Shown in pieces: positions 17,369 through 26,342 of a stretch of DNA of 52,647 nucleotides. Source of the DNA: Rhodospirillales bacterium (lineage in GTDB: Bacteria; Pseudomonadota; Alphaproteobacteria; Acetobacterales; Acetobacteraceae); NCBI GenBank assembly GCA_025359905.1, contig JANYDF010000093.1, positions 1-52,647 of the forward strand, written 5' to 3'. The position numbers were made by a program, and so were the translations under genes. Numbering within the stretch: the stretch's first letter is position 1; each line of letters opens with the position of its first letter. The notes beneath the pieces are model-generated. The model was not told the origin of the DNA. It searched no databases and worked only from the letters and a program-made list of their open reading frames with translations.

Positions 17369-18463
17369 ATGGCGCAGGTGTCGATCCGCAAGGTCGAAAA
17401 GCAATACGAGAGCTACAAAGCGGTGCACGGCATCGACCTTGAGATTGCCGATGAGGAATTTGTGGTCCTGGTGGGCCCGTCGGGTTGCGGCAAGTCGACG
17501 ACGTTGCGGATGGTTGCTGGGCTGGAAGAAATCACCGGTGGCGAGATCTGGATCGGCGGCGATCTGGTGAACGACGTGCCGCCGCGCGACCGCGATATTG
17601 CGATGGTGTTCCAGAACTACGCGCTGTATCCGCACATGACCGTGTTCGAGAACATGGCGTTCGGCCTGAAGTTGCGGAAGTTTCCGCGCGAGGAAATCAA
17701 GAAGCGGGTCGATGAGGCCGCGCGCATTCTCGACATTACCTCGTTGTTGGAACGCCGCCCGAAGGCGCTGTCCGGCGGCCAGCGCCAGCGCGTCGCCATG
17801 GGCCGCGCCATCGTGCGCAATCCGCGCGTGTTCCTGTTCGACGAGCCGTTATCCAACCTCGACGCCAAGCTGCGCGTGCAGATGCGCACCGAAATCAAGA
17901 AGGTGCACCAGACTGTCCGCACCACCACGGTGTACGTGACCCACGATCAGGTCGAGGCGATGACGCTGGCCGACCGCGTGGTGGTGATGAACCAGGGCCG
18001 CATCGAGCAGGTCGGTCCGCCGCAGGAACTGTATCACAATCCCGCGACCCGCTTCGTGGCGGGCTTCATCGGCAGCCCGGCGATGAACTTCATCCCGGTG
18101 CGCGTGCTGAACGAGGGCGGGCTGCAAGTGCAGTTGCCTGGCGGTGAGCGGCTGATGGTGCCGCCGCAGCGCACCAACCGCTACGCCCAGTTCGCCGGTA
18201 AGGAAATGACCCTGGGCATTCGCCCGGAGCATCTGACCGAAACGCACGACAGCGAGAAGCCTGGTGTCGGGCGGATGAATGCCAATGTCGAAGTGGTCGA
18301 GCCGATGGGCATGGAGACCATGGTGCATTTCAAGATCGGCAAGGACGAACTGACTGCCCGCATCGACCCCGCCGTTCACGCCGCGCCGAACGAAGTCCTG
18401 CCGCTGGCTGTCGACATGAATCAGATGCACCTGATTGATCCCGCGAGCGGTCGCGTTGTCTGA
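17369..18463 (+). CDS. Sugar ABC transporter ATPase (UgpC/MalK/MsmK type)
   Basis: This 364-residue ATPase has Walker A GPSGCGKST, the Q-loop FQNYALYPHMTVFENMAFGL, the signature LSGGQRQRVAMGRAIVRNP, Walker B VFLFDEPLSNLDAKL and the switch histidine in YVTHDQVEAM. The C-terminal TOBE-like domain (about 240-364) is typical of carbohydrate-import ATPases of the MalK/UgpC group. GAGGAA lies before the ATG at 17369. No permease or binding protein of that transporter type adjoins it, so it may serve permeases coded elsewhere, as MsmK-like ATPases do. The following SDR gene overlaps its end. Confidence 0.9.
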   Translation: MAQVSIRKVEKQYESYKAVHGIDLEIADEEFVVLVGPSGCGKSTTLRMVAGLEEITGGEIWIGGDLVNDVPPRDRDIAMVFQNYALYPHMTVFENMAFGLKLRKFPREEIKKRVDEAARILDITSLLERRPKALSGGQRQRVAMGRAIVRNPRVFLFDEPLSNLDAKLRVQMRTEIKKVHQTVRTTTVYVTHDQVEAMTLADRVVVMNQGRIEQVGPPQELYHNPATRFVAGFIGSPAMNFIPVRVLNEGGLQVQLPGGERLMVPPQRTNRYAQFAGKEMTLGIRPEHLTETHDSEKPGVGRMNANVEVVEPMGMETMVHFKIGKDELTARIDPAVHAAPNEVLPLAVDMNQMHLIDPASGRVV

Positions 18464-19229
18464 GTCGCTGGCGGGCAAGGTTGCCTGGGTTACCGGCGCT
18501 GGCAGCGGCATTGGCCGTTCGACGGCGGTTGCTTTGGCGGCGGCTGGCGCAGCGGTCGCGCTGACCGGACGGCGGGTTGACATGCTGGAGGAAACGGCGG
18601 CGCAGATTCGCGCCGCCGGGGGCACCGCGTTGACGGCCCCCGCCGATGTCAGCAATGCCGAGGCGGTGACGCTGGCGCACGCGATGATTGTCGATGCGCT
18701 CGGCGACCCGCATATCCTGATCAACAATGCCGGCTGGAACGAACGCTACCGGCATTGGCGCGAACTGACAGCCGAGGCGGCCGACCGGCTGGTCAACATC
18801 AATTTGACCGCGCCCATCCTTTGCACCCTGGCCGTGTTGCCGGCGATGCGGCGGCGGCGCGAGGGGGTGCTGGTGCATGTGGCCTCGGTGTCGGCAACGG
18901 GGATCTTCCTCGCCTCCGGCCCGATCTACACGGCGGCCAAGTATGGCGCGCGGGCGATGAGCCTGACGTTGAATGCCGAGGAAGGCATCCACGGCATCCG
19001 CAGCATTTGCATCAATCCCGGCGAAGTGGCGACGCCGATCCTCGACAAGCGGCCAGTACCGATCACCGCCGAGCAGCGGGCGATCATGGTGCAGCCGGAG
19101 GATGTGGCGGCCTCGGTGGTGTTCTGCTGCACCCAGCCGAAGCACGTGTGCATCAGCGAACTGACCATCACGCCGACCGACAACAACTTCTACCGGGCAG
19201 ACGCGCACGCGATCGCCAATCGGACCTGA
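18456..19229 (+). CDS. Short-chain dehydrogenase/reductase
   Basis: This roughly 257-residue classical SDR has GAGSGIGRSTAVALAAAGA for NAD(P), the NNAG motif (INNAGWNERY), a serine in ASVSATG and the catalytic YTAAKYGARAMS. The start is unclear: a TTG at 18456 gives MSESLAGKVAWVTGAG and overlaps the ATPase stop, and another TTG at 18435 is possible. Neither has a strong ribosome-binding site, so translational coupling is likely. The Ldh-type dehydrogenase gene follows with a three-base gap. A role in sugar or polyol oxidation fits the context but is inferred. Confidence 0.85.
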   Translation: MSESLAGKVAWVTGAGSGIGRSTAVALAAAGAAVALTGRRVDMLEETAAQIRAAGGTALTAPADVSNAEAVTLAHAMIVDALGDPHILINNAGWNERYRHWRELTAEAADRLVNINLTAPILCTLAVLPAMRRRREGVLVHVASVSATGIFLASGPIYTAAKYGARAMSLTLNAEEGIHGIRSICINPGEVATPILDKRPVPITAEQRAIMVQPEDVAASVVFCCTQPKHVCISELTITPTDNNFYRADAHAIANRT

Positions 19230-19232
19230 ACC

Positions 19233-20330
19233 ATGGCCCTCATTCCGACCTACACCATCGCCGCAGCCACGCTGCGCGGCGTGATCACCGATATTTTCGA
19301 CGCGGCAGGCTGCAAGCGCGACGAGGCTGAGAATATCGGCCGTTTTCTGGTCTCGTCCAATCTCGCCGGGCATGACAGCCACGGCGTCATCCGCACGCCG
19401 CGCTACATCGACTGGCTGCGCGAAGGCAAAGTATTGCCCGGCCAGACGCTGACTGTGGTGAGCGAAAGCCCGATGCACGCCACTGTCGATGGCAATTACG
19501 GCTTCGGCCAGACTGTCGGCCCGCTGGCGGTGGATATGGGCATTGCCAAAGCGCACGCAAACGGCATGTCGGTGATTGCACTGCGCCATTCCGGGCATAT
19601 CGGCCGCATCGGCGACTGGGCGGAGCGCGCGGCGGAGGCTGGGCTGGTCTCGATCCACTTCGTCAATGTCGCCGGTGGCGAGTTGGTCGCACCGTTCGGC
19701 GGCGTCGATCGGCGGTTCTCCACCAACCCGTTCTGCGTCGGTATCCCAAGTGTTGGCGATAAGCCGATGTTATTGCTGGATATGGCGACATCGCTGGTTG
19801 CCGAAGGCAAGGTGCTGGTGGCCTCGCGCGGCGGCAAACCGTTGCCGGATGGCTCGCTGGTGCGCCCGGATGGGCACTACACCACCGACCCGGAAACCCT
19901 GTACGGCGCACTGACCCCCACCACGCCGCGCGACCCTGCCAATGGCGAAGGCGCGTTGACCGCGTTCGGGCTGCACAAAGGCAGCGGCATCGCCTTTATG
20001 TGTGAGATTTTGGCCGGCGTGCTGACGGGCGGCGAAACCTCGGGCCCGATCCCCGGCGGTAAGCGTAGCCGGATCAGCAACGGGATGCTGTCGATCTATC
20101 TCGACCCCGGCCATTTCGGCGCCAAGGACTTCGTGGCGAAGGCGTTCGAGTACGCCGACTACGTCAAGGCATCGCGCCCCACCACGCCGGGCGGCGAAGT
20201 GCTGGTGCCGGGCGAGCCTGAAGCGCGGATGCGCGCCGACCGTCTGGCCAACGGGGTGCCGCTGACACAGGACACCTGGGCCAGCATCGTGGCCACCGCG
20301 CGCGCGCTGGGCGTCAGCACGCCGAACTAA
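19233..20330 (+). CDS. Ldh2/malate-lactate dehydrogenase family oxidoreductase
   Basis: This 365-residue protein belongs to the type-2 malate/L-lactate/ureidoglycolate dehydrogenase fold, which is unlike classical LDH. Visible markers are NLAGHDSHGVIRTPRYIDWL (the catalytic histidine lies in DSHG), VDGNYGFGQTVG, RHSGHIGRIGDW, FSTNPFCVGIP, and GLHKGSGIAFMCEILAGVLTG. Members oxidise 2-hydroxy acids with NAD(P). The start ATG follows the SDR stop by three bases; the two are probably one transcript. The true hydroxy-acid substrate is not evident; a sugar-acid derivative fits the neighbouring genes. Confidence 0.9.
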   Translation: MALIPTYTIAAATLRGVITDIFDAAGCKRDEAENIGRFLVSSNLAGHDSHGVIRTPRYIDWLREGKVLPGQTLTVVSESPMHATVDGNYGFGQTVGPLAVDMGIAKAHANGMSVIALRHSGHIGRIGDWAERAAEAGLVSIHFVNVAGGELVAPFGGVDRRFSTNPFCVGIPSVGDKPMLLLDMATSLVAEGKVLVASRGGKPLPDGSLVRPDGHYTTDPETLYGALTPTTPRDPANGEGALTAFGLHKGSGIAFMCEILAGVLTGGETSGPIPGGKRSRISNGMLSIYLDPGHFGAKDFVAKAFEYADYVKASRPTTPGGEVLVPGEPEARMRADRLANGVPLTQDTWASIVATARALGVSTPN

Positions 20331-20364
20331 CCGCTGCGGCCAACCTGCTGGAAGGGCCGATGGT

Positions 20365-21261
20365 TTGCACAATGGCAGCGGACGCACGTTTGGGGGCAGG
20401 GGACGCACGTTTGGGCTGCTGATGGTCGCGGTCGCCGCCGTGCTCTGGAGCACGGCGGGGCTTTTCGTCCGCAGGCTCGATCTGGACGTCTGGACCATGC
20501 TGGGCTGGCGGTCGGTGTTTGCGGCGCTCTCGCTGGGCGTTGTCGCCCTCTATCAGAACCGCAACGCTCCGCTGGCGGCTGTGCGCGGCCTTGGCTGGCC
20601 CGGCGTGGCGGCGGTCCCGGTCGGTGTGATCTCGATGATCGGCTACGTCGCCTCGCTAAAACTGACCACTGTGGCCAATGTCATGGTGGTCTATGCCACC
20701 GTGCCGTTCGTTGCGGCTGGCGTGGCGTTTCTATGGATTGGCGAGCGGGCAGCGCGGCGGGTGCTGGTGGCAAGCGGTATCGCACTGCTGGGTATCGTGC
20801 TGATGGCCGGGTCCGCGACGCGCCCGCAAGACATCGCCGGCAACGCCATAGCCTTTGCCATGACAGCAGCGTTCGCGGTGCAACTGGTCATGGCGCGCCG
20901 CTTCGCCGGGCTGCAAATGGCCGTGGTGAACGCCATCGCCGCTGGCATCTGCGCGTTGCTGTCCTGGCCGTTCATGGCGGCGGCCATACCCAGCGCAGCG
21001 CAATTGGCAATTTTGGCTGCGTTCGGCGTTACCACAACGGCGTTGGCGTATTTGCTGTTCCTGACCGGTGCGCGGCACATTCCGTCCGGCGAGGCTGGGC
21101 TGATCGGTCTGCTCGATGTGGTGCTGGGACCGCTTTGGGTGTGGTTGGCATTCGACGAACAGCCAGGTCCGGCCGCGCTCCTCGGCGGCGGTCTCGTGCT
21201 CATTGCTGTGCTTTGGTATTTGACCAGCCAGCATTTCACGAAGCCACGCGCGGTGCCCTAA
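20365..21261 (+). CDS. EamA/DMT-superfamily transporter
   Basis: This is a 298-residue inner-membrane transporter with ten helices in two EamA repeats, from GLLMVAVAAVLWSTAGLFVRRL to ALLGGGLVLIAVLWYLTS. The upstream frame opens with a TTG at 20365, and the first codons lie in a 21-base tandem repeat, so the true start could instead be the ATG at 20422, which would trim the first helix only slightly. It follows the Ldh-type gene and may export or import its substrate. Its TAA stop shares bases with the TAG of the convergent transglutaminase gene. Confidence 0.83.
   Translation: MHNGSGRTFGGRGRTFGLLMVAVAAVLWSTAGLFVRRLDLDVWTMLGWRSVFAALSLGVVALYQNRNAPLAAVRGLGWPGVAAVPVGVISMIGYVASLKLTTVANVMVVYATVPFVAAGVAFLWIGERAARRVLVASGIALLGIVLMAGSATRPQDIAGNAIAFAMTAAFAVQLVMARRFAGLQMAVVNAIAAGICALLSWPFMAAAIPSAAQLAILAAFGVTTTALAYLLFLTGARHIPSGEAGLIGLLDVVLGPLWVWLAFDEQPGPAALLGGGLVLIAVLWYLTSQHFTKPRAVP
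20374..20415 (+). repeat. 21-base tandem duplication at the 5' end of the EamA gene
   Basis: Two 21-base units lie head to tail (20374-20394 and 20395-20415) and differ at one position. The shared core is GGACGCACGTTTGGG at 20380-20394 and 20401-20415. It keeps the reading frame and adds seven residues (GSGRTFG then GRGRTFG) before the first membrane helix, if translation begins upstream. Confidence 0.85.
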
Positions 21262-22130
21262 ACCGGGTCCAAATCCACCGCGACCGACACGGTATGGTGC
21301 CCGCCGCCAAGAATCATCCCGCGCACCGGGCTGATATCGCCGTAGTCGCGGCCCCAGGCCAGCACCACGTGCTCGTCGCGCACGATCAGATCGTTGGTCG
21401 GGTCGAGGTCGACCCAGCCATGTTCGGGGCCAAGCCACGCGCCGACCCAGGCGTGCGACTGGTCCGCTCCGCGACGCCCGGTGACACCCGGCGGCGGCGT
21501 GGTGCGCAGATAGCCGGACACATACCGCGCGGGCAGGCCGAGTGCCCGCAGCCCGGAAATCATCAGATGGGTGAAATCCTGGCAAACCCCGGCGCGCTGC
21601 GCCAGCACGCGGGCCACCGGGGTGGAAATGGTGGTCACGCCGGAACGGAAGGCGAAGTCTTTGCGGATGCGGCCGTTCAGGTCGATCAGCGCCGCCAGAA
21701 TCGGCCGGCCGGGCGGAAAACTTGCCGCCGCATAGCCGCCGGCACCGGGCTCCAGCGGCAGCATTGGGCTATCGAAGACGAACTCGCTGGCCTGCCACGC
21801 CTGCGCCCCGCCATCGCGCGCGGCGGCAGCCACCTGCTCCCACGGCATCGACAGCGCCGGGTCCGCCTGGCGCGGGAACAATACATCGACCGTGGCGTCG
21901 AGCGTGACCTCGAAGCGGTCATGCGGGCGGTCCATGAACAGCCACTGCACCGGGTTGCCAAAATGATCCAGCCGCTCGCTGGCCCGGCTGGGTTCGGGCA
22001 GCGTCGCGATATTGGCGTCCAACACCGCCTGAAACGGCAGCGTGCGCGGCGACAGATGCAGCATGTGGCTGCCAAGATCGACCGGCTCGGCGTAACGGTA
22101 AGTGGTGACGTGGCGAACGCGATATTTCAT
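21258..22130 (-). CDS. Transglutaminase-like cysteine peptidase family protein
   Basis: This 290-residue protein has an N-terminal beta domain (MKYRVRHVTTYRYAEPVDLGS, the bacterial transglutaminase N-terminal region) and a papain-like transglutaminase core. The catalytic Cys lies in RAGVCQDFTHLMISGLRALGLPARYVSGYL, His in DQSHAWVGAWLG and Asp in WVDLDPTND. Its start overlaps the stop of the upstream ATP-grasp/alpha-E gene by four bases (ATGA). This pairing recurs across bacteria and is thought to make or process a peptide-like product; no substrate is established to my knowledge. It lacks a signal peptide. Confidence 0.92.
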   Translation of the reverse strand: MKYRVRHVTTYRYAEPVDLGSHMLHLSPRTLPFQAVLDANIATLPEPSRASERLDHFGNPVQWLFMDRPHDRFEVTLDATVDVLFPRQADPALSMPWEQVAAAARDGGAQAWQASEFVFDSPMLPLEPGAGGYAAASFPPGRPILAALIDLNGRIRKDFAFRSGVTTISTPVARVLAQRAGVCQDFTHLMISGLRALGLPARYVSGYLRTTPPPGVTGRRGADQSHAWVGAWLGPEHGWVDLDPTNDLIVRDEHVVLAWGRDYGDISPVRGMILGGGHHTVSVAVDLDPV

Positions 22131-24643
22131 GCCGCACCCACCAGAGCCGCCGCCTCGCCGTCCCAGCCGAGCGCCTGGGCGGCCGGCAGCAGGGCGAAAT
22201 AGCGGCGGGTGATGCGGTCGGACAGCGCTGCAAGTGCTGCGGACAGATCGTTCAGCCGTGCGGGCATGGAAGCTGCCGCGACCGCCTGATCGGGCGATGC
22301 CAGCACTGCTGACACCAGCGCCTCGGCTTCCGCCAGCAACCCGGCTGCCGCCCCCGCCATCATTTCACGCCCGCCGTCGCCGTCGTTAATCTCATCCAGC
22401 AAGGTGTGCATCGCCGCCAACTGGAACGCGAGGCCGCGCGGGTTGCCCTGATCGGCCAGCACGAGGTCGAGCACCGGGGCAGGCTGGATCACGTTCAGGT
22501 AGCGGCTGCGATAGGTGATCGCCGAGTCGCACAGTTCCAAGACCAAGCGCAGGCCGGTTTCGATGCGTGACGGCGGCTGATCCAGCGCGTTGGCGACTTC
22601 GGTGGTGACCGCCCGGGCACGTTCGATACGGCGGCCAAGGTCGAGGAACAGCCAGCCGCCGCCGCGCACCATGTTTTCCGCAGCCATCCCGGCCACAGCG
22701 GCTGAAAAGCGCTGCACCGCCGCCAGCGCGTGCGCCAGCGAGTCGAGGCTGCGCCCAGCCGAAGCGGTTTCCTCGCGCGCAGTGCGCAGCGTGCTGGTGA
22801 AGGTGGCGTACATGTCGCCAGTCAACCGGTCGCGCACGCTTTCCATCAGCCGCGCCACTTCGGCGAACTGGCGGGCAATCGCGCCACGGTCGCGTCCGTC
22901 GCGGCCCTCGCGCACGGTGGCGTGCAGCGCTTCGGCCAGACTTGCGGGTGTTCCGGCGGCGGCGGCTTCGGCGGAGACCAAGCGGGCCTCGACCAAACAA
23001 CTCAGCAGGCAGCCGAGCTCGGTCATTTCGCGCGGCAGGATGGCCGCACCGCGCACCGCGCGGGTGATCGCGGCCCGCACCAGCCGCGCCGAACGCTCTA
23101 ACCGCTCGACCATACGGCCGAGCCAAAACAGGTTGTCGGCCACCCGGCTGGGCAGATCGCCAGTGGTGCGGCGCAGTTCCAGTGGCGGCACCAGAAAAGC
23201 CGCCGGGCCGACGATTGCGGTCCGGTCCTCGCTCAACACCCAGACGTCTTTGCACACCCCGCCGGCTGGCAAGCGGCCGAGCGGCACCTCGCCGTCGCTC
23301 AGCACGCGGGCGAGGCCGCCGGGCATGGCGCGCCAGCGTTCGCCGTCATGCACCAGAAATAGTCGCAAAATTACAGGCTTGGGCACCAAATTTGCGCCGT
23401 CGAAGCAGGGTGCGACCGACGCCGGCATCCGCTCGCGCGCCGCCCAGGCCCAGGGCCGGGCCGCAATCGCCGCAGCGGCAGGGCTGACGGCTGATGCGTC
23501 GCCGCCGTCCAGCGCCGGGCGAATTTGCCAGTTTGCCCGCTCACGCTCCACGCGCGCGCGCGCGGCCGGATCGCCGAGCCACAATGTTTCAAGACTTGGC
23601 ACCGCCAACGCCTCGCCCAGCAAGCGCTGAGACAGCGCGGGCAGGAAGGCTGCCAGCGCCGGGGCTTCGGCTGCGCCAGTGCCGGGGTCGTTCACCATCG
23701 CCACCGCACCGGCGCGCACCGCATCCAGCAAGCCGGGCACGCCGGCCAACCGCCCGCCCTCCAGTTCCAACGGATCGACCAAGCGGCCATCGACGCGCCG
23801 CAGCAACACATCGACCGGCTGCAAGCCCTTCAAAGTCTTGAGGAACAGCGCCCCGCCGCGCACGGTCAGGTCGCCCGCCTCGACCAGCGCGCACGATAGT
23901 TCGCGCGACAAGTACATATGCTCGAACCAATTCGGGTCGCCGGTGCCGGGCGTCAGCAGCGCCACCGCTGGGTTGGCGCGCCCGCTGTACAGGCGTTGCA
24001 GGCTATCCTGCCACACGTCGAAGAATGGCCGCAGTTGCCGCACCTGCACCGGGCGAAATGCTTCGGGCATCACCCGGGCCAACAAGCGGCGATTTTCCCG
24101 CGCGCTGCCAACGCCGGCCGCCCCGGCGGTTCGGTCGGCCAGGACGCGCCAGACGCCATCCGGTCCACGGATGAGATCGGCGGCGTAGGAATGCAGCCGG
24201 ATTCCGCGTGCGGTATCGTGGCAAGCGCGCAGGTAGGCGGGGTTGGCGAATACCAGCGCGGGTGGCAGCAGGCCTTCGGCGAGCAGGTCTTGCGGACCGT
24301 AGATGTCGGCCAGCACCGCTTCCAGCAACTGTGCGCGCTGGTCCAGTCCGGCTTCCAAGGCAGCGAATTCAGCGGCTGGGATCGGCAGCGGCACCGGGTC
24401 GCAGCGCCACGTACGCTCGGCCTCACCGGTGCCGGGCAGGATGCTGGTGACACCTTCCTCGGCAAAAGCGCGGTCCAGCTTGGTGGCGCGGTCGGACAGC
24501 ATGTCGCCCATGCCGGAGAACGCGCCGAGCAAGCCGCGCCAATGCGGGCGCAGGCCGCCATTGCCATCGACCATCTCGTCCATGCCGACCGGACCCGCCG
24601 AGAGGGCATCGACGTCCCGCAGCGGCAGCGAGGGCTGGGACAA
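22127..24643 (-). CDS. Fused circularly permuted ATP-grasp and alpha-E domain protein
   Basis: This 838-residue protein joins two families that are often separate genes. Residues 1 to about 490 match the circularly permuted ATP-grasp (DUF404/DUF407) type, with GLLGAFSGMGDMLSDRATKLDRAF, RAQLLEAVLADIYGPQDLL and WFEHMYLSRELSCALVEAGDL. Residues from about 505 on are the alpha-E domain (RVADNLFWLGRMVERLERSARLVRA, later RIERARAVTTEVANAL). ATP-grasp enzymes join a carboxylate to an amine or thiol; this subgroup is predicted to ligate peptides. It is co-translated with the transglutaminase. The alpha-E biochemistry is unknown. Confidence 0.9.
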   Translation of the reverse strand: MSQPSLPLRDVDALSAGPVGMDEMVDGNGGLRPHWRGLLGAFSGMGDMLSDRATKLDRAFAEEGVTSILPGTGEAERTWRCDPVPLPIPAAEFAALEAGLDQRAQLLEAVLADIYGPQDLLAEGLLPPALVFANPAYLRACHDTARGIRLHSYAADLIRGPDGVWRVLADRTAGAAGVGSARENRRLLARVMPEAFRPVQVRQLRPFFDVWQDSLQRLYSGRANPAVALLTPGTGDPNWFEHMYLSRELSCALVEAGDLTVRGGALFLKTLKGLQPVDVLLRRVDGRLVDPLELEGGRLAGVPGLLDAVRAGAVAMVNDPGTGAAEAPALAAFLPALSQRLLGEALAVPSLETLWLGDPAARARVERERANWQIRPALDGGDASAVSPAAAAIAARPWAWAARERMPASVAPCFDGANLVPKPVILRLFLVHDGERWRAMPGGLARVLSDGEVPLGRLPAGGVCKDVWVLSEDRTAIVGPAAFLVPPLELRRTTGDLPSRVADNLFWLGRMVERLERSARLVRAAITRAVRGAAILPREMTELGCLLSCLVEARLVSAEAAAAGTPASLAEALHATVREGRDGRDRGAIARQFAEVARLMESVRDRLTGDMYATFTSTLRTAREETASAGRSLDSLAHALAAVQRFSAAVAGMAAENMVRGGGWLFLDLGRRIERARAVTTEVANALDQPPSRIETGLRLVLELCDSAITYRSRYLNVIQPAPVLDLVLADQGNPRGLAFQLAAMHTLLDEINDGDGGREMMAGAAAGLLAEAEALVSAVLASPDQAVAAASMPARLNDLSAALAALSDRITRRYFALLPAAQALGWDGEAAALVGAA

Positions 24644-24645
24644 AC

Positions 24646-25824
24646 TCAGATCAGGCCCCGCCGCGCCAGATTGCGCATGAGCGCCGCCGTGCCGAAGGTC
24701 CAGCGCTCGCAGTCGTTGGTTGGGCGGATGCGGTTGACCAGCCGTCCGAGCTTCGGCGATGCGATCGTCACGATGTCGCCGGTCTTGTGCGTGAACCCTT
24801 TACCGGGCGCGTCGCGGTCTTCCACCGGCGCAAACATGGTGCCGAGATACAGCACCGCGCCGTCCGGATAGGCGTGATGCTGGTTCAGCAATTGCCCGGC
24901 CAGATCGGCCGGGTCGCGGGCGATGCGCGCCATCGAGGAACTGCCCTCAAGGCGGAAATTGTCTTCGCCCTGAACGGTCAGCGTCACCACCATCGCACGG
25001 ATATCGTCCAGGCTGAACGAGGCGTCGAAAAATCGGATGAACGGGCCGATGGCGGTGGACGCCGCGTTATCCTTCGCCTTGCTCAACAGCAGCGCCGAGC
25101 GGCCCTCCACGTCACGCAAATTGACGTCGTTGCCCAAAGTGGCGCCGACGATGCGCCCGTCGGAGGCGACGGCCAGCACCACTTCCGGCTCCGGGTTGTT
25201 CCAGGTGGAAACCGGATGCACGCCCGCGTCCATGCCGGTGCCGACAGCGGCCATCGGTTGAGACTTGGTGAAAATCTCGGCGTCCGGGCCGATGCCGACT
25301 TCGAGGTATTGGCTCCAGGCGCCTTGTTCGATCAACACCTGCTTCAACGCCATGGCCTGGGCCGAGCCTGGCTTCAGTTTGGCGAGGTCGTCGCCGACCA
25401 CCGCCAGCACCTGCTCGCGAATCGCCGCCGCCGCTGCGAGGTCGCCGCGCGCGCGTTCTTCGATCACCCGTTCGAGCATCGAAATCGGGAACGTCACGCC
25501 GCAGGCTTTAACCGCCTGCAAATCTACCGGGGTGAGCAGCCAGGGGCGTGCCGTGTCCCGGCTGTCGGGCGGGGTGTTGGCCAAGATCGCGTCAAGCGAG
25601 CCGAGCGGTTCACCGGGCACTGAGCGCAGGGCGGCGGCCGGGTCGGCCAATTCGCACAAGTCGCGCATCGTGGCGAACGCTGCGGAAATGTCGAACACAT
25701 GGCCGTCGCGCACCGCGACCACCGACGGTCCGGCCACATCGGGGCGCCACACGCGCCCAGCGAGCGCCGCGTCGGCTGCGTCAACCGGCAGCACAGGACG
25801 GCTTATTTCGTGCATCGACAGCAT
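24646..25824 (-). CDS. Fumarylacetoacetate hydrolase (FAH) family protein
   Basis: This 392-residue member of the FAH superfamily carries metal- and substrate-site segments such as NNPEPEVVLAVASDGRIVGATLGNDVNLRDVEGRSA (the conserved EPE and GNDVN) and a C-terminal GDIVTIASPKLGRLVNRI. The larger N-terminal part distinguishes the roughly 390-residue group that often sits near sugar-acid genes and cleaves or dehydrates 2-oxo acids. I chose the ATG at 25824 (GGGGGGA upstream) over an ATG three codons later. It ends two bases before the ATP-grasp start, so it may be read into that operon. Substrate unknown. Confidence 0.87.
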   Translation of the reverse strand: MLSMHEISRPVLPVDAADAALAGRVWRPDVAGPSVVAVRDGHVFDISAAFATMRDLCELADPAAALRSVPGEPLGSLDAILANTPPDSRDTARPWLLTPVDLQAVKACGVTFPISMLERVIEERARGDLAAAAAIREQVLAVVGDDLAKLKPGSAQAMALKQVLIEQGAWSQYLEVGIGPDAEIFTKSQPMAAVGTGMDAGVHPVSTWNNPEPEVVLAVASDGRIVGATLGNDVNLRDVEGRSALLLSKAKDNAASTAIGPFIRFFDASFSLDDIRAMVVTLTVQGEDNFRLEGSSSMARIARDPADLAGQLLNQHHAYPDGAVLYLGTMFAPVEDRDAPGKGFTHKTGDIVTIASPKLGRLVNRIRPTNDCERWTFGTAALMRNLARRGLI

Positions 25825-26006
25825 AAGGCGGGTATCCCCCCAACGTGTTTTGCGAGAGGCGACGGAGGGTAAAGCGGCATGTGCGGCACGGCAAGCGCGG
25901 TGCGCGGCCAAACACTGGCGAATGGGCACGCGGCAGGCTAAAGCCGGTTGATACCAGTTATGGTTCTTGTCATGCCGCAGCCCAATTGCCAGCCAGTCCG
26001 CCGCCT

Positions 26007-26339
26007 ATGATGCCGTATTGGATGATGCTCGCCGGGGCCATCGCGGCCAGCGTGGTTGGCAACACCATGCTGAAACTTGGGGCAGGCGCGCCGGATTTCT
26101 TGGCGCAATTGCTGGATTGGCGCAGCATCGGCGGGCTGGCGCTGTACGGCGGCGGCGCGTTGCTCTACATGGTGGCGCTGCGCCGCATTCCGATGTCCGT
26201 GGCGCTGCCGTTCACCGCTGTGTCGTACATCGCGGCGGCGTTGATCGGGCACTATCTATTTCATGAAAACATCGCGCCGTTGCATCTGGCGGCGATCGGC
26301 GTCATCGCGGGCGGCGTGGTATTGCTCGCCACCGTCTAG
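26007..26339 (+). CDS. Small four-helix SMR/ArnE-like membrane protein
   Basis: This 110-residue protein has four hydrophobic helices and almost no soluble part. The pattern MMLAGAIAASVVGNTMLKLGAG, then ALYGGGALLYMVALRRIPMSVALPFTAVSYIAAALIGHYLFHENI, resembles the SMR / ArnE-type half-transporters of the DMT superfamily. There are two adjacent ATG codons (26007 and 26010); a good ribosome-binding site is not obvious. It probably acts as a dimer in the inner membrane, moving a cationic compound or a lipid-linked sugar. It is divergent from the FAH gene and convergent with the next membrane protein. Confidence 0.8.
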   Translation: MMPYWMMLAGAIAASVVGNTMLKLGAGAPDFLAQLLDWRSIGGLALYGGGALLYMVALRRIPMSVALPFTAVSYIAAALIGHYLFHENIAPLHLAAIGVIAGGVVLLATV

Positions 26340-26342
26340 GCG

